A stretch of 64,000 nt of DNA, from the NCBI GenBank assembly GCA_003676145.1, contig NAUB01000022.1:1-64000 (forward strand), read 5' to 3'. The position numbers and the translations under genes are program-made. Below, one piece after another: positions 55,721 to 63,985 of the stretch (within the stretch, counting starts at the first letter, position 1; every line of letters begins with the position of its first letter). The DNA is from a gamma proteobacterium symbiont of Stewartia floridana. GTDB lineage: Bacteria > Pseudomonadota > Gammaproteobacteria > Chromatiales > Chromatiaceae. The notes beneath the pieces were generated by a model that did no database searches, was not told the origin of the DNA, and saw only the letters and a list, made by a program, of their open reading frames with translations.

Positions 55721-56974
55721 ATGCGTTTTCTTCATTTTGTGGTCGATTACCTCAAGGCAGGATTTACCGGCGGCATCCTATTCTGGCTCTGGATGCTGTT
55801 TCTGCTGTTTTTCATCATGCTCTGGGGTTATGGCGAGTATATACAGATCGTCAATGGCATGATTGTCACCAATCTTAACGATCAAGTCACTTGGGGTTTC
55901 TATCTGGCCAATTTTGTCTTCATGGTGGGTGTGGCGGCCGCTGCAGTGACCGTGGTTTTTCCCGCCTATGTCTATAAGCACAAAGAGCTTCATCGGGTCG
56001 TGGTGCTGGGTGAAATGATCGCCATTGCGGCAGTCGTCATGTGTCTGCTGTTCGTGATTGCACACATGGGCAGACCGGACCGATTGTGGCATATCCTTCC
56101 GGTCATCGGTATTTTCAACTTTCCCCATGCCATGCTGACCTGGGATGTGATTGTACTCAATGGCTACCTGCTACTGAATATCATCGGCGGTTACTACTAC
56201 CTCTATACAAAATACAGTGGTGGTGAGATCAACAAGTCCTTCTATCTGCCGGTTGTCTATATTGCGATTGTCTGGGCATTGAGTATCCACACGGTTACTG
56301 CCTTCCTGATCAACACCATGCCGGCGCGTCCCATGTGGTTCCATTCGATGATGCCGATCAAGTTCATCACCACCGCTTTTGCTGCCGGTCCGTCACTCAT
56401 CATTGTCGTGTTTTTACTGGTACGCCGTTTTACCCCCATGAAAATCGCAGATGAAGTCTTTCATCTACTCTCTCAGATCGTGGTCTGGTGTCTCGGTATT
56501 GCGCTGTTTCTGACCATGTCGGAAATCGTCACTGAACTCTACCCCTCGACCGAACACTCCCTGGGCCTGCAATATCTGATGTTCGGACATAATGGCCTGG
56601 ATCGTCTGGTGCCCTTCTTCTGGACGGCACTCTCGCTGATGGTGGGGTCCTTCATACTGCTTCTGATCCCCAGCATAAGGAAAAACCTGAAGCTGCTACC
56701 GTTCATCTGCATTGCCGCATTTGTCGGTATCTGGATCGAAAAAGGTATGGGATTGATGCTGCCCGGCGTGATTCCAACCCCGATTGGTGAGTTTGCTGAA
56801 TATACCCCAAGCCAGATTGAGTTGATGGTGGTGGGTGGTATCTGGGCAATTGGTTTCTTCCTGCTCACCTTCATGCTGAAAGGTGCGGTGGCCGTACTGC
56901 AGGGAGAGGTTCGTTACAGATCCAAAACCAGCGAGCCAGCAGTTTCGAAGCAGCAGGCCGAAGCGGCAACCTGA
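55721..56974 (+). CDS. NrfD-type quinol-interacting membrane protein
   Basis: A 417-residue integral membrane protein of the NrfD/PsrC/HmeB family with about 10 hydrophobic segments. ITFWGFYLANFVFMVGVAAA-like and LHRVVVLGEMIAIAAVVMCL helices are visible, then HMGRPDRLWHILPVIGIFN, a block with the conserved Arg-Pro-Asp loop. Family members exchange electrons with menaquinol or ubiquinol through a ferredoxin partner, here the upstream gene. The last 20 residues are polar and cytoplasmic or periplasmic. With only NrfC and NrfD subunits it lacks a catalytic head. Confidence 0.9.
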   Translation: MRFLHFVVDYLKAGFTGGILFWLWMLFLLFFIMLWGYGEYIQIVNGMIVTNLNDQVTWGFYLANFVFMVGVAAAAVTVVFPAYVYKHKELHRVVVLGEMIAIAAVVMCLLFVIAHMGRPDRLWHILPVIGIFNFPHAMLTWDVIVLNGYLLLNIIGGYYYLYTKYSGGEINKSFYLPVVYIAIVWALSIHTVTAFLINTMPARPMWFHSMMPIKFITTAFAAGPSLIIVVFLLVRRFTPMKIADEVFHLLSQIVVWCLGIALFLTMSEIVTELYPSTEHSLGLQYLMFGHNGLDRLVPFFWTALSLMVGSFILLLIPSIRKNLKLLPFICIAAFVGIWIEKGMGLMLPGVIPTPIGEFAEYTPSQIELMVVGGIWAIGFFLLTFMLKGAVAVLQGEVRYRSKTSEPAVSKQQAEAAT

Positions 56975-57020
56975 GTGAATGAAGCTTGGTATGAACGGGC
57001 AAACTCGATTGGAGAAAAAT

Positions 57021-57833
57021 ATGACATGCTATCGATTCCCTCAAACACTCTTTGGTTTGTGCCTGCTGCTGTTTCTTATCACTACCCCACTGCATGGCAC
57101 AGAAAACCAGACTGACCAGGAGTGTTTCGAGAGCCGTGACGGCATGTCACAGGTCAAGGTAGAGGAAATCAGCCCAGGGCTGGTTAATGTCAAGTGCTCA
57201 TCAACAACTGGAGGAGTGCTCTGGTGGGGTGACCCGTTCGCTGGCACCATCCCCATGGGAGACATGGATATCGAGGCGGACTACTCCACTGAAGAGGCGG
57301 TGGTGAAACCCCGTGAGCCAGAACTCGATAAGAACAAAATGTTGACGATCTGCAGTATGGCCTGTCACGACGGTAATTATGTGCCGATTCCCCATAGCAA
57401 AAGTCCGCGTCGACTCAAGATGCACCTGGACACGGTACCAGACGCCTTGAATTTAAAGCATGGCAAAGGAAACATCTGGTGCCTGGATTGTCACCATCTG
57501 GTGGAACGCACCAAACTGATCGACAACTTCGGATACTCGATCAGTTTCAACCAGCCTCAGAAACTCTGCGGAAAATGTCATGGGCAGGTCTATCGGTCCT
57601 GGCGGGATGGTCTGCATGGCAAACGGATCGGCATGTGGGACAAGGGAGGCAAAAAACGTTGGTGGGTCTGTACTGAATGCCATAACCCACACGACGTTGA
57701 ACAGGAGGAGAGAAACTCAGGCTTTGCTCAGTTACGCCCTGAACCGGCACCAAACCTGCCCAAGGGAATGGACAATGCGAACCATGAACGAATGCATCAT
57801 GGCCCACACTCTGGTGGAAATGCGCATGAGTGA
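57021..57833 (+). CDS. Periplasmic tetraheme cytochrome c
   Basis: A 270-residue secreted cytochrome. From the ATG at 57021 (GGAGAAAAAT upstream) it has a signal peptide to about residue 26. Four heme-binding motifs are visible. The first is C-x3-C-H (CSMACH, 111-116), a less common spacing. The others are CLDCH (154-158), CGKCH (183-187) and CTECH (217-221). Extra His residues are available as distal ligands, as in cytochrome c3/NrfH-like folds. The C terminus is His-rich (HERMHHGPHSGGNAH). Presumed electron acceptor for the NrfC/NrfD pair. Confidence 0.85.
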   Translation: MTCYRFPQTLFGLCLLLFLITTPLHGTENQTDQECFESRDGMSQVKVEEISPGLVNVKCSSTTGGVLWWGDPFAGTIPMGDMDIEADYSTEEAVVKPREPELDKNKMLTICSMACHDGNYVPIPHSKSPRRLKMHLDTVPDALNLKHGKGNIWCLDCHHLVERTKLIDNFGYSISFNQPQKLCGKCHGQVYRSWRDGLHGKRIGMWDKGGKKRWWVCTECHNPHDVEQEERNSGFAQLRPEPAPNLPKGMDNANHERMHHGPHSGGNAHE

Positions 57834-57950
57834 TTCTGCAGGCTGAACCAATGCAATCATTTAACACTTGATAAATCCGGTGATGTCAAAGAAAGCCAGG
57901 CTGTTTAACCCATATTTGGAACCTATCCAGTTTATACGCGGAAAATTGTC

Positions 57951-58277
57951 ATGATAAGTCAAACCAGAATGATCAGCGCAACTCTATTTGTCGCCCTATT
58001 GATGATATCGGTCTCTGTACTGGCTATGGATCCTGCGACGCTCTATCACGAACGAACCTGCATTGCCTGCCACGGTGCTGAAGGCAAGCAGCCTGTGATG
58101 GAGGAATATCCAAAACTCGCCGGTCAAGCTGAGGCTTATCTATTGACTCAAATGAAGGATATCAAGAACGGTTACAGGACAAACGCACATTCCGTTGCCA
58201 TGCAAAATGTTATGCATCTTGTGAGCGACGAAGAGATTGCCGTATTGGCAAAATGGCTTTCGTCTCTACCTGAATGA
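57951..58277 (+). CDS. Small class I cytochrome c, copy 1
   Basis: A 108-residue monoheme cytochrome of the c553/c4-half type. It has a signal peptide to about residue 25 (ending VLA), the heme motif CIACH at 37-41, the YPKLAGQAEAYLLTQ block, and a Met ligand in the region of AMQNVMHLVSDEEIAVLAKW. It would shuttle electrons in the periplasm. It is paralogous to the small cytochrome at 59230. Confidence 0.87.
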   Translation: MISQTRMISATLFVALLMISVSVLAMDPATLYHERTCIACHGAEGKQPVMEEYPKLAGQAEAYLLTQMKDIKNGYRTNAHSVAMQNVMHLVSDEEIAVLAKWLSSLPE

Positions 58278-58318
58278 GTTATCCATCCTACTACTGTCGC
58301 TGGGTTGAACCATCTGCT

Positions 58319-58777
58319 TCAAGCAGACCAGGCATCATCAACCAGATCAGCGACCTGTTGATAATAGGTATCCCGATCCAATCCAAGGATAGTGGCACCG
58401 AAGATTTCTGCATCGTTTGCTGTCGCGAGATCGCCGTAATTGACCAGCACCAACTGATAGAGAATGAGCTTGGGAAGATCGTCGTGTCGGTTTTCAAAAT
58501 GGTTATGGATCAAGATGGTATAGCCGTCATCGGGATTTTCGGAGACCGGCTCCGTCCTGGCAAACATACCGGGTTCGATACCCTCGGAGACAAACCTGAG
58601 GGTCACCGGATAGCGGACGGATTTTCTGTCTTCGAGCATCTGAAGCACAGTCTGGTAGTCAATTACTGGCGCATAGCGGTTGCGTATATCTTCCGCTTTT
58701 TCACGAGCGTGCAGCGAAACCGCGCTGTGGACAACCTTTCCCGCTCGTTTTTTGACCTTGGGCTTATCATCTGTCAT
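58319..58777 (-). CDS. Conserved-looking soluble protein of unknown function
   Basis: I do not recognise this 152-residue protein, which is on the strand opposite to its neighbours. From the ATG at 58777 (GTGAG upstream) it is cytosolic, with a basic start (DDKPKVKKRAGKVVHSAVSL) and a mixed alpha/beta body rich in Asp and Glu (YPVTLRFVSEGIEPGMFART, HNHFENRHDDLPKLILYQLV). The opposite frame has no sensible features. It is divergent from the gene at 58816, with 38 bases between. Its role with the cytochromes is unclear. Confidence 0.6.
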   Translation of the reverse strand: MTDDKPKVKKRAGKVVHSAVSLHAREKAEDIRNRYAPVIDYQTVLQMLEDRKSVRYPVTLRFVSEGIEPGMFARTEPVSENPDDGYTILIHNHFENRHDDLPKLILYQLVLVNYGDLATANDAEIFGATILGLDRDTYYQQVADLVDDAWSA

Positions 58778-58815
58778 GACAATCTCACAAAATTTTCTAC
58801 AAATAAGGATTACGC

Positions 58816-59187
58816 ATGCCTGAGTACACACTGAAGTTTAGCGAAGATCCTATAGAGGAATCCAGAGTTCGCACCATGGATGAGATAAATCAGTTCATCC
58901 ATATGATGGATGGCAAATCCTTGGCCGTGGTTACCCTCGATGATAGACAAAGTGATCTATGGGACACAGAGGGTGATGTAGACTATCAGGATCAGTACGG
59001 AGAGCAGATCATCAGCCAGATATCAGATAATGACACTGAAACATTGCTCATCAGAAACTGTCATGGACTTCCCCTGGCATTGGGTGTGAAAAATCATACT
59101 CATGGCTGGCAAGGCATTGGCATTGAAAAACGACTTCGCTTCGAAGTCGCCAGGATGTTTCAAAACGACGAGACAGAGTTCGATTGA
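58816..59187 (+). CDS. Acidic protein of unknown function
   Basis: A 123-residue cytosolic protein with no signal peptide and no family recognised. It is acidic, with EDPIEESRVRTMDEINQFIH at the start, a VVTLDDRQSDLWDTEGDVDY stretch, and a C-terminal LRFEVARMFQNDETEF. It lies between the two small cytochrome genes, in the same direction, and its start follows a clear ribosome region (AAGGATTACGC). Confidence 0.55.
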   Translation: MPEYTLKFSEDPIEESRVRTMDEINQFIHMMDGKSLAVVTLDDRQSDLWDTEGDVDYQDQYGEQIISQISDNDTETLLIRNCHGLPLALGVKNHTHGWQGIGIEKRLRFEVARMFQNDETEFD

Positions 59188-59229
59188 GCATAAGACTTAC
59201 ACAGATTTTTGTTAGCCTCAGAGGTTGAT

Positions 59230-59562
59230 ATGAAAAAATCAAAACACATTGGTAGATCTGTATTCCTTCTGATCGCCACAATTGCAATTTCCAGCGCTAA
59301 TGCGGAAAATTCAGATAGCAATCTTGCCACTCTCTACCTGGCAAAAGCCTGTGCAGGTTGCCATGGGGTCGATGGCAGAACACCAACAACACCCTATTAC
59401 CCAATCATTGCAGGGCAAAACGAGGCTTACATTTACAATCAGTTGAGAGATTTCAAGGACGGCAGCCGATCAAACAGTATGTCAACTGTGATGACAGGCA
59501 TTATGAGCGCAGTCAGTGAGCAGGAGATACGTTTCATTTCTGCTTGGCTTTCCAAGCAGTAG
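59230..59562 (+). CDS. Small class I cytochrome c, copy 2
   Basis: A 110-residue monoheme cytochrome with a signal peptide to about residue 25 (ending ANA). The heme motif is CAGCH at 41-45, the YPIIAGQNEAYIYNQLRDFK block mirrors copy 1, and Met candidates lie in MSTVMTGIMSAVSEQEIRFI. From the ATG at 59230, AGAGGTTGAT is upstream; a TTG seven codons earlier is disfavoured. It ends 10 bases from the convergent regulator gene. Confidence 0.87.
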   Translation: MKKSKHIGRSVFLLIATIAISSANAENSDSNLATLYLAKACAGCHGVDGRTPTTPYYPIIAGQNEAYIYNQLRDFKDGSRSNSMSTVMTGIMSAVSEQEIRFISAWLSKQ

Positions 59563-59571
59563 CCGTTTCGG

Positions 59572-60939
59572 TCAGCTTGCTTTATAACTATTCTCATCCA
59601 GTTCGTAGCGCTTGATCATACGGTAGATACTTCGCTCACTGATACCCATAACTTCGGCCACTTTGCCCCGACGCCCTGAGTATTTCTTTAGCTGATAGGA
59701 TAAGTAGTGCGCCTCCAACTCCTCCATGGATGGATCGTGATCAAAACTCAGGGTGACAACCCCTTCACTCTTGCCAAGCACACGGCTAAACGAAAAATGC
59801 TCAGGCTTGATGACCTGTCGGTCTCCGGAGAGAATGATCGCCCTTTCGATTACATTCTTCAGTTCTCTGATGTTTCCTGGCCAGTCATAGGAGACCAGCG
59901 AACGAACCGCGGATGATGAAAGGTTCTTGCTTACACGTGTCGAGAAAGTGTGATTCTTTACAAAGTGCGCCGCCAATTCGGGTATGTCGTCACGTCTGTC
60001 CCGCAATGGCGGTATGACGATATTGAAAGCATTGAGTCTGAAAAACAGATCGGAACGAAACTTCCCTTCTACCGACATGGTCTCCAAATCCCGATTCGTA
60101 GCAGCGACAATTCTGACATTTGCTGTCAGATCCTTGGTGCTTCCCAGCCTCCTGTATTGTCCAGTTTCGAGTACACGCAGAAGTTTCGCTTGACCGCTAC
60201 TGTTGATCTCTCCAATTTCATCGAGAAACAGAGTGCCCCCCTCTGCCCCTTCGATCAATCCTTTTTTCTGCTTGTCTGCACCGGTAAATGCGCCTTTTTC
60301 ATGTCCGAATAATTCAGATTCAAACAGGTTTTCCTGAAGTGTACAGCAGTCAACAGCAACATAGTTGTGCTTCTTTCTATGACTGTGGGCATGGATTGCC
60401 CGTGCCACCAGTTCCTTTCCCGAACCACTCTCGCCCTGTATCAGTACAGTAATATCGTTTGGCGCCACAGCACCGATCATCTGTTTCAGTTCAGCCATTG
60501 CAGTGCTGTTCCCCACCAGGGAGGAGTTTCGCTGGATACTCTGCTCCAACTGCCTTTTGCAAAACATGTGGTCTCTGCGCAAGGCAGCATTATCGAGTGC
60601 CCGCTCAACGGTTATTGTCAATGTATCGAGACTGACTGGCTTTAATATGTAATCCACTGCGCCGGCCTTTATCGCACTTACAGCGTCGCGCACCGAACCA
60701 AATGCTGTCAAAACAATGACAGGATAGTTGACAGATATCTTTTCAATATACTCAAGGCTATTGGCATCAGGCAGACGAGCATCAGTTAATATCAATGCAG
60801 GCTCATACTTTTCCAGATAGTCCATTACACTGTGCCAACGACTCAGCCCTTCAACCTCATAGTCCAAATTCGACAGATGCTGGATCATTAAGGTTCTGAG
60901 TGTATCGTCATCCTCTACTACAACGAGTTTGGCTTTCAT
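59572..60939 (-). CDS. NtrC-family sigma-54-dependent response regulator
   Basis: A 455-residue activator with three domains. The receiver carries the phospho-acceptor Asp53 ([11 protein letters not shown]) and Thr78 in VIVLTAFGS. The AAA+ core has the Walker A GESGSGKE near 169, the sigma-54-contacting GAFTGA at 216-221 and the Walker [10 protein letters not shown] Fis-type HTH is at the C terminus ([20 protein letters not shown]). It overlaps the sensor gene by four bases (ATGA). The intact GAFTGA loop says it activates sigma-54 promoters, of which two lie close by. Confidence 0.93.
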   Translation of the reverse strand: MKAKLVVVEDDDTLRTLMIQHLSNLDYEVEGLSRWHSVMDYLEKYEPALILTDARLPDANSLEYIEKISVNYPVIVLTAFGSVRDAVSAIKAGAVDYILKPVSLDTLTITVERALDNAALRRDHMFCKRQLEQSIQRNSSLVGNSTAMAELKQMIGAVAPNDITVLIQGESGSGKELVARAIHAHSHRKKHNYVAVDCCTLQENLFESELFGHEKGAFTGADKQKKGLIEGAEGGTLFLDEIGEINSSGQAKLLRVLETGQYRRLGSTKDLTANVRIVAATNRDLETMSVEGKFRSDLFFRLNAFNIVIPPLRDRRDDIPELAAHFVKNHTFSTRVSKNLSSSAVRSLVSYDWPGNIRELKNVIERAIILSGDRQVIKPEHFSFSRVLGKSEGVVTLSFDHDPSMEELEAHYLSYQLKKYSGRRGKVAEVMGISERSIYRMIKRYELDENSYKAS

Positions 60940-62792
60940 CTATCCCCCTCCAGTTCATGCTCTGCATTCGGCAGTATGACAGTAAACACACTGCCAACAG
61001 AAACTTCACTGGTCACTTTTATGGTTCCACCATATTTTTCTATTATCGCCAAGCTGATCGAAAGACCTAAACCCGTACCTTTGACATCGTCGGCACGACG
61101 TGAAAAAAACGGATCAAAAATATAGGGTAGATCTTTAGGCCGGATCCCAGCACCGGTATCAGAGAAAACCATCTGGACCTTATCCTCAACGATCGAGCAG
61201 GTTACCGTTAAAATGCCACCACCAGGCATGGCATGAAAGGCATTCTGCGAAAGATTGAGGGCTACCATCCTGATTTCACTGTCAGAAGCCAGGACCCGGA
61301 GGCCCTCATTTTTATAATTCTCTTCAATTGAGATATTCGCCTCATCAGCCTGCCATCTGATCAGTGCAAGTGTATCGTTGATAGCGGCAGCAACATCGAC
61401 AAGTTCCATGTATTCCTGGGGCAAAGCACCGAGCTTCAATAATTTACCGGTGATCTCAATACAGTTGTTGATCTGATCATCAATCAGTTCAAAGTTTTGC
61501 TTGATCCCATCAGTGAAGTTGTTGCTGACAACAATTTCGTTCTTGGTCGCATCCATTGCCAATTTCAGCGAAGCCAGAGGATTATGAATCTCATGAGCTA
61601 CCCCGGTAGCCAAACGCCCTAATTCAGAGAGTTTCTGTTCCTGGGAATATTTAACCGCTTTTTCAAGATCCCGAATCGATTCAACAATCAGAGTCTTCTC
61701 CTTCCCGCCTTGCTGAATCGTCATCGGCGCCGCAATAATCTCCACCTCAAAGGTAGTAAGATCCGAACGGTGGTGTTGATGCACCACCTTGATCGGCTTT
61801 TTACACCGAGACACTTCATGAATCGGGCAGTTGATCAAGGTCGGTGGACAGGGTTTGTTGGCGTTGTGGGTTACACCGTAACAGGTTGCGCCAACCTCCA
61901 GCTTGTCCTCAAGTCGGTGCTGTTCACAATAGGCTTTATTGACAAGCACCACCTTGAAGTCTTCATCAATAATCCTGATACCATCGGGGATGGCATCAAC
62001 CAGTGCCTGTAGGAACCCCCGCTGCTCTTCCAATTCAAGCAGCTTCTCCTGTAATCGCTCCGCCATCAGATCAAAGGTGGAACCGAGTCGGCTGAGTTCA
62101 TCTGCCCCCTGCATCTCAACACGGGTTTGTAAATTCCCATCAGTCAACGCCTGACTCGCGTTTTTGAGCTGTTTGACTGGTCTGAGAATATGGCTGTGTA
62201 TGAACCACCAGCCACCTGCCAGATTAAGTATCACGATCAGGGATCCGGCACTCATCAGCATCAGCGTGGTGGTACTTACCTTGTGTCTGAGCGAACTGGC
62301 GTCGTAGTCGACATAGAGTATGCCGTTGATCGGATTCTGCTCTGCCGGACCATGACACTCTTTGCAGGCTGGCTTGTTGTGCACCGGATTGATGCTGCGC
62401 AGCAACTCCTGCTGTGACTCACTCTCTATGAACCGGGTTGTTTGAAGACTCTCCAGATAGGGATTTTCCAGTTTTTTACCGAAATCCCCATCACGACTGC
62501 TGAAACGGATTTCACCTGCCGGGTTAGTGATAAAAACCCGCACGATATCCTTCTGCTCCCCGAGCTTTTGCACCATATCACTCAATCCGGGCAGGTCGCG
62601 CTTGAGCATGGCGTTCTCCAGGGAGACCTGCAGCAACTTGTTGACCTGATTGGCGGTCTCCGCTCGCGCCCCTTCCAGTTCCGATTGGTAGATCGGTATA
62701 TAGAGTAAAAGAAATACCAGGGTGCTTAAGACAAGACCTGATGTGGTACCGAGGATGAATTTTCTATTCAGGCTTTCGTTTATCCAGTTCAT
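60936..62792 (-). CDS. Sensor histidine kinase with heme c motif and Cys-rich PAS
   Basis: A 618-residue sensor (ATG 62792; a TTG four codons earlier is possible). Membrane helix 1 is near 12-33. A periplasmic domain of about 140 residues ends in CKECH (143-147), a covalent heme c motif, followed by GILYVDYDASS. Membrane helix 2 lies near 175-200. Then come HAMP, a PAS domain with Cys304, Cys315, Cys322 and Cys330 (CYGVTHNANKPCPPTLIN and CPIHEVSRC), the His kinase box GVAHEIHNPLASLKL (His400) and a complete HATPase (GTGLGLSIS). It probably senses redox state or a gas. Confidence 0.92.
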   Translation of the reverse strand: MNWINESLNRKFILGTTSGLVLSTLVFLLLYIPIYQSELEGARAETANQVNKLLQVSLENAMLKRDLPGLSDMVQKLGEQKDIVRVFITNPAGEIRFSSRDGDFGKKLENPYLESLQTTRFIESESQQELLRSINPVHNKPACKECHGPAEQNPINGILYVDYDASSLRHKVSTTTLMLMSAGSLIVILNLAGGWWFIHSHILRPVKQLKNASQALTDGNLQTRVEMQGADELSRLGSTFDLMAERLQEKLLELEEQRGFLQALVDAIPDGIRIIDEDFKVVLVNKAYCEQHRLEDKLEVGATCYGVTHNANKPCPPTLINCPIHEVSRCKKPIKVVHQHHRSDLTTFEVEIIAAPMTIQQGGKEKTLIVESIRDLEKAVKYSQEQKLSELGRLATGVAHEIHNPLASLKLAMDATKNEIVVSNNFTDGIKQNFELIDDQINNCIEITGKLLKLGALPQEYMELVDVAAAINDTLALIRWQADEANISIEENYKNEGLRVLASDSEIRMVALNLSQNAFHAMPGGGILTVTCSIVEDKVQMVFSDTGAGIRPKDLPYIFDPFFSRRADDVKGTGLGLSISLAIIEKYGGTIKVTSEVSVGSVFTVILPNAEHELEGDR

Positions 62793-62861
62793 CACTTGTA
62801 ACAACTCGGTTGCTCAGGATCCGATGTTTTGATTGTAATATTAAAAAAATCCCGTTTTTCT

Positions 62862-62877
62862 GACAATTTGTCATGTT
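62862..62877. promoter_or_regulatory. Putative upstream activator site 2
   Basis: GACAATTTGTCATGTT, the same 16 bases as at 54021, now in the region between the sensor kinase gene and the divergent secreted-protein gene. It lies 70 bases upstream of the -24 GG at 62932. Confidence 0.6.
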
Positions 62878-62930
62878 TCCAGTGAGAATCCAACGATTCT
62901 TTTCTCCTTTTTGCCTCTGATTCAGCCCTT

Positions 62931-62946
62931 TGGCTTGTGTTTTGCT
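62931..62946 (+). promoter_or_regulatory. Sigma-54 promoter of the secreted-protein gene
   Basis: TGGCTTGTGTTTTGCT, with GG and GC exactly 10 bases apart and a strong TTGCT -12 box. The predicted start near 62957 leaves about 40 bases of leader with a GGAGGAG ribosome site. Confidence 0.7.
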
Positions 62947-62995
62947 CATAAATTGGAAATCTGAACGCCATACCCTATCTGGAGGAGAAGCGAGA

Positions 62996-63775
62996 ATGAG
63001 AAAAATAAATACAATTTCCGGTTTCCACATCACAATGCTGCTGCTGTGGGTCTTTTTATGGTTACCAATTATGGGCTTAGCGGAACCTGCCAATAGCCTC
63101 GGTGAATCGCTACGCGAATCTCTCCAACAGCAGGGATGGCAACAGTACACTGCTGAGGATGGTAGTGTTATCTATCGACAACCGAAGAAAGATGCGGCGA
63201 CTGACATTCCGTCAGGAAACAGGGAAACAGGCGAGATACGCAAATTTGGAGAAGCACTGCAGAGCCATGGCTGGCAGGTTGAATGGGATGCAGATAACAC
63301 ATTGATCTTAAAACCAGCAACGCCCCCTACCACCTCTGGGAATAACCTGAATCCATCTCAACAGCCCCCCGCAGCTCCTACGCAGACTATGAAAGACGAT
63401 CTACCAAGTGACATGTCAGGTTTTAAATACTGGCATATCGAGCGGGATCAGGGGGGAGCACTACTTTTTCGCCCTGTGGAACTCTCTGCGTTAGAACAGC
63501 AAACCAAAGCAGCGAGAACCATTCAATCGACAGAGTGCCGCATTGATCAATTCCAACTGACCAACGGATCGCTGCCGGTTGATCAGTGGTCAGAAGCACA
63601 GGATGTTGCAAAGCAGTGGCTCAAGACAGAGGGGGTGGCCGGGCTTCAGGTGGGCCGTATCCGTAAGATAAATCGCATCTATCTGGTCAGTATTGTCGGA
63701 GAGTCTGCGCCCTATCCATTGAAACACCAGCTGGTAATTCGTGCTTCCGACGGCTCGGTCATGCTAATTGAGTAA
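62996..63775 (+). CDS. Secreted protein of unknown function in the sigma-54 regulon
   Basis: A 259-residue protein I do not recognise. From the ATG at 62996 (GGAGGAG upstream) residues 1-29 are a signal peptide (ending GLA). Two tandem motifs follow: GESLRESLQQQGWQQY...DGSVIYRQP near 36-63 and GEALQSHGWQVEWDADNTL near 82-100. A third related stretch, YWHIERDQGGALLFRP, is near 140. A Pro/Gln linker lies between. The C terminus (about 190-259) has GVAGLQVGRIRKINRIYLVS and ends VIRASDGSVMLIE, like a PepSY-type fold. It has no Cys pair or heme motif. Preceded by its own sigma-54 promoter. Confidence 0.7.
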   Translation: MRKINTISGFHITMLLLWVFLWLPIMGLAEPANSLGESLRESLQQQGWQQYTAEDGSVIYRQPKKDAATDIPSGNRETGEIRKFGEALQSHGWQVEWDADNTLILKPATPPTTSGNNLNPSQQPPAAPTQTMKDDLPSDMSGFKYWHIERDQGGALLFRPVELSALEQQTKAARTIQSTECRIDQFQLTNGSLPVDQWSEAQDVAKQWLKTEGVAGLQVGRIRKINRIYLVSIVGESAPYPLKHQLVIRASDGSVMLIE

Positions 63776-63968
63776 CGATCGAGATAAAAAAACCTAAACA
63801 CAATCCCTCTCTCGATAGGGACTGTTCTGTACGAAACCGTTCTGCCTTGCTGAGGCTCTGTTGCTACTCAGCAGAGCAGAATGGATTTGCTGCTGCTGTC
63901 ATTGGAAAACCGATTCACCACGGTATAAAGGGATTACCCGTGTACCAGAGCTTGATTGACCCTATTTA

Positions 63969-63985
63969 TTAGGGTCTGTTAAGCG
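63969..63985. repeat. Dispersed repeat family A, copy 8 (window end)
   Basis: TTAGGGTCTGTTAAGCG is a diverged family A terminus. A TTCTGCCTTGCTG stretch near 63,838 is shared with bases 33-45 of the window. No gene is seen from 63,776 to the end. Confidence 0.4.

Noticed and set aside
57944-57957. AATTGTCATG-like sequence before the small cytochrome gene as a third activator site
   Set aside because: Only the right half is present and it overlaps the start codon, so the match is probably accidental.
58274-58834. Plus-strand open frame of 186 codons in the cytochrome cluster
   Set aside because: It has no signal, motif or family features and is antisense to the minus-strand gene at 58319-58777, which has a better start and protein-like composition.
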